This document shows positions 35,295 to 47,477 of a DNA stretch of 64,000 nt, in pieces (positions within the stretch are counted from its first letter, which is position 1; each line of letters begins with the position of its first letter). The position numbers were made by a program, and so were the translations under genes. The notes under the pieces were generated by a model. That model was not told the origin of the DNA. It saw nothing but the letters and a program-made list of their open reading frames with translations, and did no database searches. The DNA comes from Streptococcus australis. GTDB lineage: Bacteria; Bacillota; Bacilli; Lactobacillales; Streptococcaceae. The stretch lies in NCBI RefSeq assembly GCF_015553625.1, contig NZ_JADNGY010000005.1, positions 62,001 through 126,000 on the forward strand, given 5' to 3'.

Positions 35295-37028
35295 ATGACA
35301 GAAATGCTTAAAGGAATTGCAGCATCTGATGGTGTTGCCGTTGCTAAGGCATATCTACTTGTTCAACCCGACTTGTCATTTGAAACAATCTCAGTTGAAG
35401 ATACAAATGCAGAAGAAGCTCGTTTGGATGCAGCTCTTGAAGCTTCACAAAACGAGCTTTCTCTTATTCGGGAGAATGCAGTAGCGAGCCTTGGTGAGGA
35501 AGCAGCACAAGTATTTGATGCTCACATGATGGTTCTTTCTGACCCTGAAATGGTTGGTCAGATCAAGGAAACAATTCGCACGAAGAAGGTGAATGCTGAG
35601 GCTGGTTTAAAAGAAGTTACAGACATGTTTATCACCATCTTTGAAGGAATGGAAGATAACCCATACATGCAAGAACGTGCAGCAGATATTCGCGACGTTA
35701 CCAAACGTGTTCTTGCAAACTTGCTTGGTAAAAAATTGCCAAACCCTGCGACCATCAATGAAGAAGCAATTGTGGTTGCGCATGACTTGACCCCATCAGA
35801 TACAGCTCAATTGAACAAACAGTTCGTTAAAGCTTTTGTTACAAACATTGGTGGCCGTACAAGTCACTCAGCGATCATGGCGCGTACACTTGAAATCGCA
35901 GCTGTTCTTGGTACAAACAACATTACAGATCTTGTAAAAGATGGTGATGTTTTGGCCGTATCTGGAATCACTGGTGAAGTTGTTATCAACCCAAGTGAAG
36001 AACAAATCGCAGAATTCAAATCAGCTGGTGAAGCTTACGCGAAACAAAAAGCTGAATGGGCTCTTTTGAAAGATGCGAAAACTGTTACTGCAGATGGGAA
36101 ACACTTCGAGTTGGCTGCTAACATCGGTACACCTAAAGACGTTGAAGGTGTGAATGAGAATGGTGCAGAAGCAGTTGGACTCTATCGTACTGAATTCTTG
36201 TACATGGACTCTCAAGACTTCCCAACTGAAGATGATCAATACGAAGCATACAAAGCGGTTCTTGAAGGTATGAACGGTAAACCTGTTGTCGTTCGTACGA
36301 TGGATATCGGCGGGGATAAAGAACTTCCTTACTTCGATCTTCCTAAAGAAATGAACCCATTCTTGGGTTACCGTGCTTTGCGTATCTCCATCTCTGAAAC
36401 TGGTAACCAAATGTTCCGTACTCAATTACGTGCCTTGCTTCGTGCATCTGTTCACGGTAAATTGCGGATCATGTTCCCAATGGTTGCTTTGTTGACGGAG
36501 TTCCGTACCGCTAAAGGTATTCTTGAAGAAGAAAAAGCGAAATTGGTTGCTGAAGGTGTTGCCGTTGCTGACGACATCGAAGTAGGTATCATGATTGAAA
36601 TCCCAGCAGCAGCAATGTTGGCTGACCAATTTGCCAAAGAAGTTGACTTCTTCTCAATTGGTACAAACGACTTGATCCAATACACAATGGCTGCTGACCG
36701 TATGAACGAACAAGTATCATACCTTTACCAACCATATAACCCATCAATCCTTCGCTTGATTAACAACGTTATCAAGGCAGCTCACGCTGAAGGTAAATGG
36801 GCTGGTATGTGTGGTGAAATGGCCGGTGACCAAACAGCTGTTCCACTCCTTGTCGGAATGGGCTTGGATGAGTTCTCAATGTCAGCTACATCAGTCCTTC
36901 GTACACGTAGCTTGATGAAGAAATTGGATACAACTAAGATGCAAGAATACGCTAACCGTGCTCTTACTGAATGTTCAACAATGGAAGAAGTTCTTGAACT
37001 TTCTAAAGAATACGTGAACGTAGATTAA
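35295..37028 (+). CDS. ptsI: PTS enzyme I (phosphoenolpyruvate-protein phosphotransferase)
   Basis: Enzyme I takes phosphate from phosphoenolpyruvate and passes it to HPr, the first step of all PTS sugar uptake. It has 577 residues. The phosphorylated histidine is in '[13 protein letters not shown]'. PEP-binding motifs '[11 protein letters not shown]', '[10 protein letters not shown]', '[14 protein letters not shown]' and 'GMCGEMAGD' are in order in the C-terminal barrel. The ATG follows the ptsH stop codon by two bases. A terminator follows. Confidence 0.98.
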   Translation: MTEMLKGIAASDGVAVAKAYLLVQPDLSFETISVEDTNAEEARLDAALEASQNELSLIRENAVASLGEEAAQVFDAHMMVLSDPEMVGQIKETIRTKKVNAEAGLKEVTDMFITIFEGMEDNPYMQERAADIRDVTKRVLANLLGKKLPNPATINEEAIVVAHDLTPSDTAQLNKQFVKAFVTNIGGRTSHSAIMARTLEIAAVLGTNNITDLVKDGDVLAVSGITGEVVINPSEEQIAEFKSAGEAYAKQKAEWALLKDAKTVTADGKHFELAANIGTPKDVEGVNENGAEAVGLYRTEFLYMDSQDFPTEDDQYEAYKAVLEGMNGKPVVVRTMDIGGDKELPYFDLPKEMNPFLGYRALRISISETGNQMFRTQLRALLRASVHGKLRIMFPMVALLTEFRTAKGILEEEKAKLVAEGVAVADDIEVGIMIEIPAAAMLADQFAKEVDFFSIGTNDLIQYTMAADRMNEQVSYLYQPYNPSILRLINNVIKAAHAEGKWAGMCGEMAGDQTAVPLLVGMGLDEFSMSATSVLRTRSLMKKLDTTKMQEYANRALTECSTMEEVLELSKEYVNVD

Positions 37029-37050
37029 TTGATTTTAAGAATCTGATAAC

Positions 37051-37089
37051 AAAGTTATCACCTTGGAAGAGGTGGTAGCTTTTTTATTT
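37051..37089 (+). terminator. ptsI terminator
   Basis: AAAGTTATCACCTT pairs with GAGGTGGTAGCTTT (with G-U pairs), then a T-run. The following 37090-37326 is AT-rich with a possible upstream promoter (TATAAT at 37218-37223) but no gene that I can see. Confidence 0.75.
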
Positions 37090-37326
37090 TGCTACTTTAT
37101 TTGTCTTATAAAGGAAGTAGCTGAATAAAAATAGAGTAGATATCCCTATATCAAAACAAAAAATCTAAATTTTCTAAAAATTTTCGGAAATAGGTTTAAT
37201 TACAATGATTTTTATAGTATAATGTTAGAAAGATAGTTTGAAAGCTGAACAATTGTGAATTGATTTTAGGAAATTTCAGGGAAAACTTGGAAGTTTTGAA
37301 TTATTTTCATATATTTTCATCGCATT

Positions 37327-37393
37327 ATTCAAGAAATAATCTTGAATATTTCAACTATTTATAGTAGAATAATACTATTAGGAAGCGCTTTCA
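37327..37393 (+). promoter_or_regulatory. glg operon promoter with dyad and cre site
   Basis: TTGAAT (37342-37347), a 17-base spacer and TAGAAT (37365-37370) form the promoter. The dyad ATTCAAGA/TCTTGAAT (37327-37334 and 37340-37347) covers the -35 and may be an operator. A cre match, AGGAAGCGCTTTCA (37380-37393), lies just downstream of the expected start point. Confidence 0.75.
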
Positions 37394-37416
37394 TAAGAGG
37401 CGAGAGAGGTGAGTGA

Positions 37417-39318
37417 ATGGATACGAAACAAGCATTGTACACATTTGGAACCGGAGAGAACTTTCATCTTCAACATTATCTAGGGGCTCATAAAGAGCAA
37501 GTAGATGGTGTGGAGGGGTATTGTTTCCGCGTATGGGCTCCAAATGCACAGGCAGTACACTTAGTAGGTGATTTCACCCAATGGGAAGAAAATGAAATTC
37601 CTATGGTGAGAAATGAAGCTGGTGTTTGGGAAGTTTTTACAACAGCACCTCAAGTGGGAGATATTTATAAGTACCATGTTACAAGACAAAATGGCCACCG
37701 CTTGATGAAGGTGGATCCTTTAGCGGTACGCATGGAAAAACGTCCAGGTACAGGAGCGGTTATTACTGATATTCCAGAGCGGAAATGGAAAGATGGACTG
37801 TGGATGGCGAGACGGAGAAAACTTGGTTTTCGATCTCGACCAGTTAATATCTATGAGGTTCATGCTGGATCCTGGAAACGGAATGAAGATGGAAGTCCTT
37901 ATTCCTTTGCTCAGTTGAAGGAAGATTTGATTCCTTACTTGGTGAAAATGAACTATACCCATGTGGAGTTCATGCCGGTGATGGCTCACCCGCTCGGACT
38001 AAGTTGGGGCTATCAATTGATGGGTTACTTTGCCTTGGAACATACTTACGGAACACCGGAAGAGTTTCAGGATTTCGTTGAGGCCTGTCACTTGAATAAC
38101 ATTGGGGTGATTGTGGACTGGGTGCCCGGACACTTTACGATCAATGATGATGCCTTGGCCTATTATGATGGGACACCAACCTTTGAATATCAGGACCATC
38201 ATCGGGCTCACAACTATGGTTGGGGAGCAATGAACTTTGACCTAGGGAAAAACCAGGTCCAATCCTTCCTTATTTCTAGTGTAAAATTCTGGATTGAGTT
38301 TTATCATTTGGATGGAATCCGGGTCGATGCGGTCAGCAACATGCTCTACTTAGATTACGATAGTGGTCCATGGACACCAAATATCGATGGTGGAAATCTC
38401 AATTATGAGGGGATTCATTTCCTTAAGCGGATGAATGCTGTGATTAAATCAGAACATCCGGATGTCATCATGGTAGCGGAGGAAAGTTCATCTGGCACCA
38501 AGATCACTGGTCCAGAAGAGTATGGTGGTTTAGGATTTGACTACAAGTGGAATATGGGCTGGATGAATGATATCCTTCGCTTCTACGAGGAAGATCCTAT
38601 TTATCGGAAATTTGATTTTAACTTGGTGACCTTTAGCTTTATGTATGCCTTCTCTGAAAACTTCTTGTTGCCATTCTCTCATGATGAAGTGGTTCACGGG
38701 AAGAAGAGTCTCATGCATAAGATGTGGGGAGATCGCTACAACCAGTTCGCTGGCTTGCGAAACCTCTTGACCTATCAGATTTGTCACCCAGGTAAGAAAT
38801 TGCTCTTCATGGGTTCAGAGTTTGGCCAATTCTTAGAATGGAAGTCTGAAGAACAGCTAGAATGGTCCAATCTAGAAGATGACATGAACCGCAAGATGCA
38901 AGAGTTTACTTCACAGCTCAATCAATTCTACAAAGACAACAAGATGCTTTGGGAAATTGATGATAGCTATGATGGTATTGAGATTATTGATGCAGATAAC
39001 CGAGATCAAAGCGTTTTGACCTTTACTCGTAAGGATAAAAAAGGAAATCATTTGCTTTGTATCTTTAATATGGCACCAGTAGAGCGCAAGGACTTTACAG
39101 TCGGCGTCCCTGTAGCTGGGGTCTATGAAGAAATTTGGAATACAGAATTAGAGAAATGGGGAGGTGTCTGGAAAGAGCACAACCAAGAAGTGAAGACTCA
39201 AGAGGGATTATGGAAAGATTATCCACAAACCTTAACCTTTACTTTACCGGCTCTTGGAGCTAGTGTATGGAAAGTGAAACGAAAACTTCGTTCCAATGTG
39301 TCTAAAACAAAAGAATAG
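37417..39318 (+). CDS. glgB: 1,4-alpha-glucan branching enzyme
   Basis: GlgB makes the alpha-1,6 branches of glycogen. The 633-residue protein has an N-terminal CBM48-type domain ('[19 protein letters not shown]'), a GH13 barrel and a C-terminal beta domain. Catalytic motifs are '[16 protein letters not shown]' (nucleophile Asp), 'IMVAEESSS' (Glu) and '[13 protein letters not shown]' (Asp/His). A GAGGTGAG site precedes the ATG. It is the first gene of glgBCDA, driven by a promoter with a cre site, so glycogen synthesis is probably adjusted by CcpA. The C-terminal tail is lysine/arginine-rich. Confidence 0.97.
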   Translation: MDTKQALYTFGTGENFHLQHYLGAHKEQVDGVEGYCFRVWAPNAQAVHLVGDFTQWEENEIPMVRNEAGVWEVFTTAPQVGDIYKYHVTRQNGHRLMKVDPLAVRMEKRPGTGAVITDIPERKWKDGLWMARRRKLGFRSRPVNIYEVHAGSWKRNEDGSPYSFAQLKEDLIPYLVKMNYTHVEFMPVMAHPLGLSWGYQLMGYFALEHTYGTPEEFQDFVEACHLNNIGVIVDWVPGHFTINDDALAYYDGTPTFEYQDHHRAHNYGWGAMNFDLGKNQVQSFLISSVKFWIEFYHLDGIRVDAVSNMLYLDYDSGPWTPNIDGGNLNYEGIHFLKRMNAVIKSEHPDVIMVAEESSSGTKITGPEEYGGLGFDYKWNMGWMNDILRFYEEDPIYRKFDFNLVTFSFMYAFSENFLLPFSHDEVVHGKKSLMHKMWGDRYNQFAGLRNLLTYQICHPGKKLLFMGSEFGQFLEWKSEEQLEWSNLEDDMNRKMQEFTSQLNQFYKDNKMLWEIDDSYDGIEIIDADNRDQSVLTFTRKDKKGNHLLCIFNMAPVERKDFTVGVPVAGVYEEIWNTELEKWGGVWKEHNQEVKTQEGLWKDYPQTLTFTLPALGASVWKVKRKLRSNVSKTKE

Positions 39319-39435
39319 TTGTTGGTGATCTACTGATCGCGGTCTATGATCCCATTCCTAACTCTGTAGAAGAGGCCACAGTGCCTCTCCTCAGAACTGG
39401 GAAGAAGGTCTCGTCAATCCAAAAAGGAGTAATCA

Positions 39436-40578
39436 ATGAAGAATGAAATGCTAGCTCTGATCCTTGCTGGTGGGCAAGGAACTCGCCTTGGAAAACTCAC
39501 TCAAAGCATTGCCAAACCTGCAGTGCAATTTGGGGGACGTTATCGTATTATTGACTTTGCCTTATCCAACTGTGCCAACTCAGGTATCCACAATGTTGGC
39601 GTGATTACTCAGTATCAACCGCTTGCCTTAAACAATCATATCGGAAATGGTTCAAGTTGGGGTCTTGATGGTATTAATACTGGGGTTTCTATCCTTCAAC
39701 CTTATTCTGCAAGTGAAGGAAATCGTTGGTTTGAAGGAACAAGTCATGCGATTTTCCAAAATATCGACTACATCGATAGCATCAATCCAGAGTACGTATT
39801 GATTCTTTCTGGAGACCATATCTACAAGATGGACTACGATGAAATGCTTCAGTCTCATAAAGATCACAATGCTAGTCTTACAGTAGCTGTATTGGATGTC
39901 CCTTTAAAAGAAGCTAGCCGTTTCGGAATTATGAATACGGATGCCAACAATCGAATTGTCGAATTTGAAGAAAAACCTGCAGAGCCAAAATCAACAAAAG
40001 CTTCTATGGGGATCTACATTTTTGACTGGTCTCGTCTTCGCAACATGCTAGTAGCTGCAGAGAAGAGTGACATGGATATGTCTGACTTTGGTAAAAACGT
40101 TATTCCAACTTACCTTGAATCTGGAGAAAGCGTCTATGCTTATGAATTCAATGGCTATTGGAAAGACGTGGGAACTATTGAATCTCTCTGGGAAGCGAAT
40201 ATGGAATACATTGATCCAAACAATGCCTTGGACAGCCGTGATCGTCACTGGAAGATCTATTCTCGTAACTTGATTTCACCACCAAACTTCTTTGGCGAAC
40301 ATGCCCATATTGAAGATTCCTTGGTAGTGGATGGGTGCTTGGTAGACGGAACAGTAAAACATTCTATCTTGTCTACGGAAGCACAAGTTCGTAAAGGTGC
40401 AGTCGTTGAAGATTCTGTCGTCATGAGTGGTGCCATTATCGGTCAAGGTGCTGTGATTAAACGTGCTATTATCGGTGAAGGAGCAGTTGTTTCAGAAGGT
40501 GTTGTCATCGATGGAACGGAAGAAGTACAAGTCGTTGGATATAACGAAAAAGTGGGGGTAGCAACAGATGAAGATTGA
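39436..40578 (+). CDS. glgC: Glucose-1-phosphate adenylyltransferase, catalytic subunit
   Basis: GlgC makes ADP-glucose from glucose-1-phosphate and ATP, the committed step of glycogen synthesis. It has 380 residues. The nucleotide-binding start is '[17 protein letters not shown]', with '[13 protein letters not shown]' and '[13 protein letters not shown]' following, and a left-handed beta-helix at the C-terminus ('[20 protein letters not shown]'). An AAAGGAG site precedes the ATG. The 117-base gap after glgB contains a small hairpin (AGAGGC-cacagt-GCCTCT, about 39372-39389). Its 3' end overlaps glgD by 11 bases. Confidence 0.97.
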   Translation: MKNEMLALILAGGQGTRLGKLTQSIAKPAVQFGGRYRIIDFALSNCANSGIHNVGVITQYQPLALNNHIGNGSSWGLDGINTGVSILQPYSASEGNRWFEGTSHAIFQNIDYIDSINPEYVLILSGDHIYKMDYDEMLQSHKDHNASLTVAVLDVPLKEASRFGIMNTDANNRIVEFEEKPAEPKSTKASMGIYIFDWSRLRNMLVAAEKSDMDMSDFGKNVIPTYLESGESVYAYEFNGYWKDVGTIESLWEANMEYIDPNNALDSRDRHWKIYSRNLISPPNFFGEHAHIEDSLVVDGCLVDGTVKHSILSTEAQVRKGAVVEDSVVMSGAIIGQGAVIKRAIIGEGAVVSEGVVIDGTEEVQVVGYNEKVGVATDED

Positions 40579-41704
40579 TAAGTATTCAGCCATTTTAGGA
40601 AACACAGTAGGCTTCCATGATATGTCGTCATTGACAGATCATCGTCCTGTTGCCAGTCTGCCATTTGATGGGAAATATCGCTTGATCGACTTCCCGCTTT
40701 CTAGCCTCGCTAATGCAGGAATCCGTAGTGTATTTGGTATCTTCCAGCAAGAAAATATCAGTTCTGTCTTTGACCATATTCGCTCTGGTCGTGAGTGGGG
40801 CTTGTCAACCCTATTGAGTCACTACTATCTCGGTATCTACAACACTCCAGTAGAAAGTTCAAACGTTGGTAAAGAATACTACGAGCAACTCTTGACCTAT
40901 TTGAAACGCTCTGGGTCAAACCAGACAGTCGCTCTTAACTGTGATATCTTAGTAAACATTGATTTGAACCAAGTCTTCCACTTGCACAATACCGTTGACA
41001 GACCAATCACAGTGGTCTACAAGAAAATGCATCATCGTGACATCTCTGAAGTAAATGCGGTTTTAGAAATCGATGAGACAGATCATGTAAGTGGACAAAA
41101 GTTGTTTGATGGAACAGATCCAGATGCTCTCTATAATATGTCAACGGATATCTTTATCGTTGATACACCATGGTTGATTGAAAAATTAGAAGCAGAAATC
41201 CATAAAGAACATCCAGAAAAATTGCGTTATATCTTACGTGATTTAGCGGTTGAATATGGAGCATTCGCATTCGAATACACTGGCTATATTGCCAATATTC
41301 ACTCTGTTGAATCCTACTACCGCGCTAACTTGGATATGTTGGAAACCAATAAATTCATGTCTCTCTTCTCACCAAATCAAAAAGTTTATACCAAGGTGAA
41401 AAATGAAGAGCCAACTTACTATGCTCCTGGTTCGCAAATTAAGAATTCGCAATTTGCCTCAGGAAGTATTGTAGAAGCTTTGGTGCATGATTCGATTGTG
41501 TCTCGTTGTGTTCATCTACATAAGGGGGCAGAAATTCGTAGCAGTCTCTTGTTCCCAGGCGTTGTTGTCCATGAGGGAGCAGTCGTCGAGCATGCGATTC
41601 TTGACAAGGGAGTTGTGGTTGAGGCTGGTGTAACCATTCGTGGAACCCAAGAGGCACCTCTTGTGATTAAAAAAGGTGCTGTGATTACAGAGGATATTGG
41701 ATAA
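40568..41704 (+). CDS. glgD: GlgD subunit of glucose-1-phosphate adenylyltransferase
   Basis: GlgD is the second, GlgC-like subunit found in Firmicutes and acts as a regulatory partner of GlgC. The 378-residue protein keeps the overall nucleotidyltransferase and beta-helix layout. It lacks the glycine-rich GGxGTRL loop of GlgC, starting instead '[20 protein letters not shown]'. In related bacteria GlgD alone is poorly active but strongly boosts GlgC. The ATG overlaps the end of glgC by 11 bases and its stop shares one base with the glgA start, so the genes are translationally coupled. Confidence 0.95.
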   Translation: MKIDKYSAILGNTVGFHDMSSLTDHRPVASLPFDGKYRLIDFPLSSLANAGIRSVFGIFQQENISSVFDHIRSGREWGLSTLLSHYYLGIYNTPVESSNVGKEYYEQLLTYLKRSGSNQTVALNCDILVNIDLNQVFHLHNTVDRPITVVYKKMHHRDISEVNAVLEIDETDHVSGQKLFDGTDPDALYNMSTDIFIVDTPWLIEKLEAEIHKEHPEKLRYILRDLAVEYGAFAFEYTGYIANIHSVESYYRANLDMLETNKFMSLFSPNQKVYTKVKNEEPTYYAPGSQIKNSQFASGSIVEALVHDSIVSRCVHLHKGAEIRSSLLFPGVVVHEGAVVEHAILDKGVVVEAGVTIRGTQEAPLVIKKGAVITEDIG

Positions 41705-43131
41705 TGAAATTATTGTTTGTTGCCGCAGAAGGAGCTCCCTTTTCAAAAACAGGGGGGCTAGGAGATGTGATTGGAGCACTTCCTAAATCCTTGGCTAAAA
41801 AAGGACATGATGTTCGTGTCGTCCTCCCCTACTACGACATGGTAGAGGCGAAATTTGGCGACCAAGTTGAAGATGTTTTGCACTTCGAGACCAGAGTGGG
41901 ATGGAGAAGTGAATATGTTGGTGTGAAACGCATCTATCGTGATGGTGTTACCTTCTATTTTATTGATAACCAAAAATATTTCTTTAGAGGACATGTCTAC
42001 GGAGATTTTGATGATGGGGAGCGCTTTGCCTACTTCCAATTGGCAGCGCTTGAGATGATGGAACGTGTAGACTTTATTCCAGATATCGTCCACGCTCATG
42101 ACTACCATACAGCCATGATTCCTTTCCTACTAAAAGAGAAATACCGTTGGATTCAAGCTTACAATGGAATTAAGTCTGTCTTGACCATCCATAATCTGGA
42201 GTTCCAAGGTCAGTTTGATCCAGGAATGTTGTGGGATCTGTTTGGAGTTGGATTTGAGCGCTACGAAGATGGTACCCTTCGGTGGAAGGATTGCTTGAAC
42301 TGGATGAAGGCCGGGATCCTCTATGCTGATCGTGTGACGACGGTTTCACCAAGTTATAGTTATGAAATCAGAACGGCTGAATATGGTTGTGGCCTTGATC
42401 AAATCTTGCGCATGGAATCTGGTAAATTGACGGGGATTGTGAATGGAATCGATACAGACCTATACAATCCTGAGACAGACCCGCTCTTGACCTATCATTT
42501 CAGTAAAGATGATTTATCAGGAAAAGCAGCAAGTAAGCGAGCTCTTCAGGAACGTGTCGGACTTCCGGTTCGTGATGATGTTCCCTTGTTTGGAATCGTT
42601 TCTCGTTTGACTCACCAAAAAGGGTTTGATGTGGTAGTTGAAGAATTACATAACCTCTTACAAAAGGATATCCAAATCGTTCTTTTGGGAACAGGAGATC
42701 CTGGCTTTGAACATGCCTTTTCTTGGTTTGGTCAAGCTTATCCAGATAAACTCTCTGCCAATATTATGTTTGATGTCCAGTTAGCGCAGGAAATTTATGC
42801 TGCTTCTGATGTCTTCTTGATGCCAAGTCGTTTTGAACCATGTGGACTATCTCAAATGATGGCCATGCGCTATGGCACGCTACCATTGGTTCACGAGGTA
42901 GGAGGACTTCGAGATACAGTACAAGCCTATAATGTGCTTGATGGTAGTGGTACTGGCTTTAGCTTTAACAACCTTTCTGGTTACTGGCTAAACTGGGCTG
43001 TAGATCAAGCATTGACAGTCTATACTCATGATAAGGAGGCTTGGCTTGGTCTCCAAAGACAAGCCATGAGCCGTGACTTCTCATGGGATACAGCTAGTCA
43101 ACACTATGCTGATCTCTATCAATCATTATAA
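41704..43131 (+). CDS. glgA: Glycogen synthase
   Basis: GlgA transfers glucose from ADP-glucose to the growing alpha-1,4 chain. It has 475 residues of the GT5 family. The N-terminal ADP-glucose motif is '[18 protein letters not shown]'. Later come '[15 protein letters not shown]' and the C-terminal '[18 protein letters not shown]' with the catalytic glutamate. The start overlaps the glgD stop (TAATG). A strong terminator follows 11 bases after the stop, so the glycogen phosphorylase gene that usually comes next in streptococcal glg clusters is not in this operon. Confidence 0.97.
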   Translation: MKLLFVAAEGAPFSKTGGLGDVIGALPKSLAKKGHDVRVVLPYYDMVEAKFGDQVEDVLHFETRVGWRSEYVGVKRIYRDGVTFYFIDNQKYFFRGHVYGDFDDGERFAYFQLAALEMMERVDFIPDIVHAHDYHTAMIPFLLKEKYRWIQAYNGIKSVLTIHNLEFQGQFDPGMLWDLFGVGFERYEDGTLRWKDCLNWMKAGILYADRVTTVSPSYSYEIRTAEYGCGLDQILRMESGKLTGIVNGIDTDLYNPETDPLLTYHFSKDDLSGKAASKRALQERVGLPVRDDVPLFGIVSRLTHQKGFDVVVEELHNLLQKDIQIVLLGTGDPGFEHAFSWFGQAYPDKLSANIMFDVQLAQEIYAASDVFLMPSRFEPCGLSQMMAMRYGTLPLVHEVGGLRDTVQAYNVLDGSGTGFSFNNLSGYWLNWAVDQALTVYTHDKEAWLGLQRQAMSRDFSWDTASQHYADLYQSL

Positions 43132-43141
43132 GATGAATGGA

Positions 43142-43168
43142 AAACGCCTATTTTAGGCGTTTTTTTTG
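43142..43168 (+). terminator. glg operon terminator
   Basis: AACGCCTA (43143-43150) pairs with TAGGCGTT (43154-43161), then T7. Confidence 0.92.
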
Positions 43169-43175
43169 CTTTTGC

Positions 43176-43670
43176 AGGGAAGAGTTTGCCCAAGGAATGT
43201 TGCAAACACCATCTGTATCTAATTCAAATGGGGAATACAAAGCTCTGGGTCTCAATATGGCCTACGAACGTCCCAACGATGGAAACCAATGGTACAATAC
43301 CAATCCAAATGACCTCACCTCACGCGAGGAGATTGATCGGTAAATGAAGGGGTAAAACGATACGCTCATACTTCTGGATTATCTAGAAGGGGAAGCTGTC
43401 CTCAATAAATTCAGTCAAGATTGGAATAAAGCTTACTTCAATCAAGTTGTGACAAGTGCCAAAAAAGGAATTCAATCTATTGAAATCGATGGTAAAACCT
43501 ACAATAGCTATGAAGACTTGAAACGTGAATTTGCTGAAGCAGTTGATAAAGATAAGGCTACCCTAAGTAACGGATCTGTCAAATTTGGCAATACTGTTTC
43601 ACTGAAAGAAAAAATCTTTAAGAAATTGCTGCAACAAACGGACAGTTTCAAAACCCCTATTTTTAAATAG
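43176..43670 (+). pseudogene. Remnant of an M26-type (ZmpB/IgA1 protease-like) surface protease C-terminus
   Basis: A single frame can be read through about 165 codons with two in-frame stops (TAA at 43341-43343 and 43353-43355). It contains '[17 protein letters not shown]', 'LTSREEID', 'LLDYLEGEAVLNK', 'SAKKGIQSIEIDGKTYNSY' and a C-terminal 'KKLLQQTDSFKTPIFK'. From memory these resemble the end of streptococcal M26 zinc metalloproteases. Both stops look like Tyr codons changed to TAA. The text between 'LNK' and 'YFNQVV' seems to lack a large internal segment. No start codon, ribosome site, signal peptide, zinc motif or promoter is left. It is a dead fragment behind the glg terminator, and the family call needs a database search. 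Confidence 0.72.
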
Positions 43671-43680
43671 GAAGAAAATG

Positions 43681-43707
43681 CTCATCTGCTCGTCAGGTGA
43701 GTTTTTT
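43681..43707 (+). terminator. Terminator after the protease remnant
   Basis: CTCATCTG (43681-43688) pairs with CAGGTGAG (43694-43701), then T6. It was probably the terminator of the ancestral gene. Confidence 0.75.
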
Positions 43708-43852
43708 CTATCATTGGTAATAATGCTTCCTCTTCTGATAAAAATAATATAAATTTGTGTGGAATACAAAAATAGACAAAGTGTCTAAAAACGATTAGGG
43801 TCTTTTGAAAACTAGTGGCAAGAGGAATTTTGAAAGTAGTGACAGAATTGCC

Positions 43853-43909
43853 GTAAAACGTTTTCTTTCTAGGCAAACATTTGACTATTATATCTTTTAG
43901 GAGTATACT
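43853..43909 (+). promoter_or_regulatory. ATPase operon promoter with cre-like site
   Basis: TTGACT (43881-43886), a 17-base spacer and TATACT (43904-43909) form the promoter. A cre-like sequence, GTAAAACGTTTTCT (43853-43866), lies 14 bases upstream of the -35. The rest of 43708-43852 has no gene that I can recognise. Confidence 0.75.
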
Positions 43910-43942
43910 AAGGGAGTAAAATTTATTTAAGGAGAATTCATC

Positions 43943-44143
43943 ATGAATTTAACATTTTTAGGTCTTTGTTTTGCCTGCTTCGGCGTGTCCATTGCTGAAG
44001 GATTGATTATGAGTAATCTTTTCAAAGCTGCTTCTCGTCAACCAGAGATTATCGGTCAATTACGTAGCCTTTTGATCCTCGGGATCGCCTTTGTAGAAGG
44101 TACCTTCTTCGTAACCTTGGCCATGGCCTTCGTTATTAAATAG
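43943..44143 (+). CDS. atpE: F-type ATPase c subunit
   Basis: This proton-carrying ring subunit has 66 residues forming two transmembrane helices joined by a polar loop ('[12 protein letters not shown]'). The essential carboxylate is the glutamate in '[19 protein letters not shown]' on helix 2. It is short compared with most bacterial c subunits, as usual for streptococci, where this ATPase mainly pumps protons out for acid tolerance. AAGGAGA precedes the ATG. It is first in the operon, unlike the atpB-first order of many bacteria. Confidence 0.96.
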   Translation: MNLTFLGLCFACFGVSIAEGLIMSNLFKAASRQPEIIGQLRSLLILGIAFVEGTFFVTLAMAFVIK

Positions 44144-44175
44144 ACTTCTCTATTTAGGAAAGGAGGTGTCAAACC

Positions 44176-44892
44176 TTGGAAGAAAGTGTGAATCCAACCC
44201 TAAATATTGGACCAGTATCCTTTGATTTGACCCTACTTGCCATGTCTCTTGTAACTGTTTTGATGGTCTTTGCCTTTGTCTATTGGGCAAGTCGCAAAAT
44301 GACCATCCGTCCAAAGGGTAAACAAAATGCTCTTGAGATGATTTATGACTTTGTGATTGGTTTTACCAAACCAAACATTGGAGAATCATACATCAAGGAT
44401 TATTCCTTGTTTCTGTTTTCTCTATTTCTGTTTATCTTGGTTGCCAATAATATCGGCTTAATGGCAAAAGTACAAACAACAAACGGTTATAACTTGTGGA
44501 CTTCCCCAACAGCCAACCTTGGATACGATTTATCCCTCTCATTCTTGATCACTTTGATCGCCCATGTAGAAGGAGTTCGTCGTAGAGGCGTTAAAGAATA
44601 TTTGAGAGCATTTGTTACACCTGGCTTTATGACTCCGATGAACATTTTAGAAGAGTTCACCAATTTTGCTTCCTTGGCGATTCGGATCTACGGAAATATT
44701 TTTGCCGGTGAGGTCTTAGCTGGATTGCTATTGGCCTTGTCACAACATGCCTTGTATTGGTATCCTTTTGCCTTTATCGCAAACATGTTATGGACAGCCT
44801 TTTCAATTTTCATTTCATGTATTCAGGCTTATGTATTTACCATGTTGTCATCTATGTACATTGGTAAAAAAATAAATGAAGGGGAAGAGTAA
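44176..44892 (+). CDS. atpB: F-type ATPase a subunit
   Basis: The a subunit forms the proton half-channels next to the c ring. It has 238 residues with five to six hydrophobic helices. The key arginine is in '[18 protein letters not shown]' within the penultimate helical hairpin. I use the TTG at 44176 as start because AAAGGAGG ends 9 bases upstream and the resulting N-terminus '[19 protein letters not shown]' matches the family. It follows atpE by 32 bases in the same transcript. Confidence 0.95.
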   Translation: MEESVNPTLNIGPVSFDLTLLAMSLVTVLMVFAFVYWASRKMTIRPKGKQNALEMIYDFVIGFTKPNIGESYIKDYSLFLFSLFLFILVANNIGLMAKVQTTNGYNLWTSPTANLGYDLSLSFLITLIAHVEGVRRRGVKEYLRAFVTPGFMTPMNILEEFTNFASLAIRIYGNIFAGEVLAGLLLALSQHALYWYPFAFIANMLWTAFSIFISCIQAYVFTMLSSMYIGKKINEGEE

Positions 44893-44910
44893 GTAGAGGA
44901 GGATTAGAAG

Positions 44911-45405
44911 ATGGATTTAACTATTAGTACCATTATCGGTGACTTTATTCTTATCGCTGGTTCCTTCCTTTTATTGATCTTTTTAGTGAAGAAATATGCT
45001 TGGGGAAATATTACCAGTGTCTTAGATGAACGAGCTGAAAAGATTTCTTCAGATATTGATGGTGCCGAAGAAGCCCGTAAAAAGGCAGAGGAACTTGCTA
45101 GCAAACGTGAAGCTGAGTTGGCAGGTAGTCGTCAAGAAGCAACGACAATTCTTGAAACGGCTAAGGAAACAGCCGAAAAAAATAAGGCTCATATTCTTAG
45201 TGAAGCTAACCAAGAAGCCCTTCGCTTGAAAGAAAAAGCGCAATTAGAAATTTCGCAAAATAAAGAAGAAGCGATGAACAGTATCAAGGGAGATGTCGCA
45301 GACCTAACCGTCAACTTGGCAGGTAAATTGCTAAGCCAACAGTTGGACTCTGAAGGCCATCGCCAACTGATCGATCGCTACCTAAATGAATTAGGAGATG
45401 CCTAA
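44911..45405 (+). CDS. atpF: F-type ATPase b subunit
   Basis: The b subunit is the peripheral stalk that holds F1 against rotation. It has 164 residues. One N-terminal membrane helix (about residues 8-28) is followed by a long charged helix ('[18 protein letters not shown]' and onward) that forms the dimeric coiled coil. GAGGAGG precedes the ATG. The stop overlaps the atpH start by one base (TAATG), so translation is coupled. Confidence 0.96.
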   Translation: MDLTISTIIGDFILIAGSFLLLIFLVKKYAWGNITSVLDERAEKISSDIDGAEEARKKAEELASKREAELAGSRQEATTILETAKETAEKNKAHILSEANQEALRLKEKAQLEISQNKEEAMNSIKGDVADLTVNLAGKLLSQQLDSEGHRQLIDRYLNELGDA

Positions 45406-45941
45406 TGGACAAAAAGCAATTAATGGTAATTGAGAAATATTCCCAGCCTTTTGTTCAATTGGTATTTGAAAAGAATCAGCAAGATGACGTTTATGAAAAA
45501 TTAAGTCAAATTAAGGCTGTTTTTGAAGAAACAGGCCTTGCTGCATTTTTAGCTCATATCGGTGTAGAGGATGAAGAGAAAGCGAAGAGTCTTCGACTCT
45601 TTCAAAACTCGGATTCAGCATTACTAGACCATTTGATTGAAGTGGTTATTCTCAATCATCGTGAAGCCTTATTTTATGACATTGTCAGAGTTAGTATGGA
45701 TCAAATTCAACAGCTGAGCAACTGTTTCGAAGTAACCGTTTCTTCGGTTGCCGGACTGGATCAGGCTCAAAAAGAAAAGTTGATCCCTATTATTGAAAAG
45801 AAATTTGGTATCCAAGTTCGTTCGCTTAAAGAAGAACTGGATCCAGATCTGATTGGTGGTTTTGTGGTTTCAGCAAATCACAAGACGCTTGATACCAGTC
45901 TCAAACGTCAATTGCAAGTCATAAAAGCAAATTTGAAATAG
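45405..45941 (+). CDS. atpH: F-type ATPase delta subunit
   Basis: The delta subunit links the peripheral stalk to the top of F1. It has 178 residues: an N-terminal helical bundle and the C-terminal conserved segment 'QVRSLKEELDPDLIGGFVV' ending 'TLDTSLKRQLQVIKANL', both typical. It overlaps atpF by one base and precedes atpA by 15 bases. Confidence 0.95.
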   Translation: MDKKQLMVIEKYSQPFVQLVFEKNQQDDVYEKLSQIKAVFEETGLAAFLAHIGVEDEEKAKSLRLFQNSDSALLDHLIEVVILNHREALFYDIVRVSMDQIQQLSNCFEVTVSSVAGLDQAQKEKLIPIIEKKFGIQVRSLKEELDPDLIGGFVVSANHKTLDTSLKRQLQVIKANLK

Positions 45942-45953
45942 AAAGTGGTGTGA

Positions 45954-47462
<1,509 letters not shown>

Positions 47463-47477
47463 AAATAGGAGTGGCAG

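Noticed and set aside
43137..43343. A 68-codon frame after glgA as a small intact gene
   Set aside because: Its first codons are the glg terminator hairpin. The remainder continues in frame past two stops into a protease-like C-terminus, so a pseudogene fits better.
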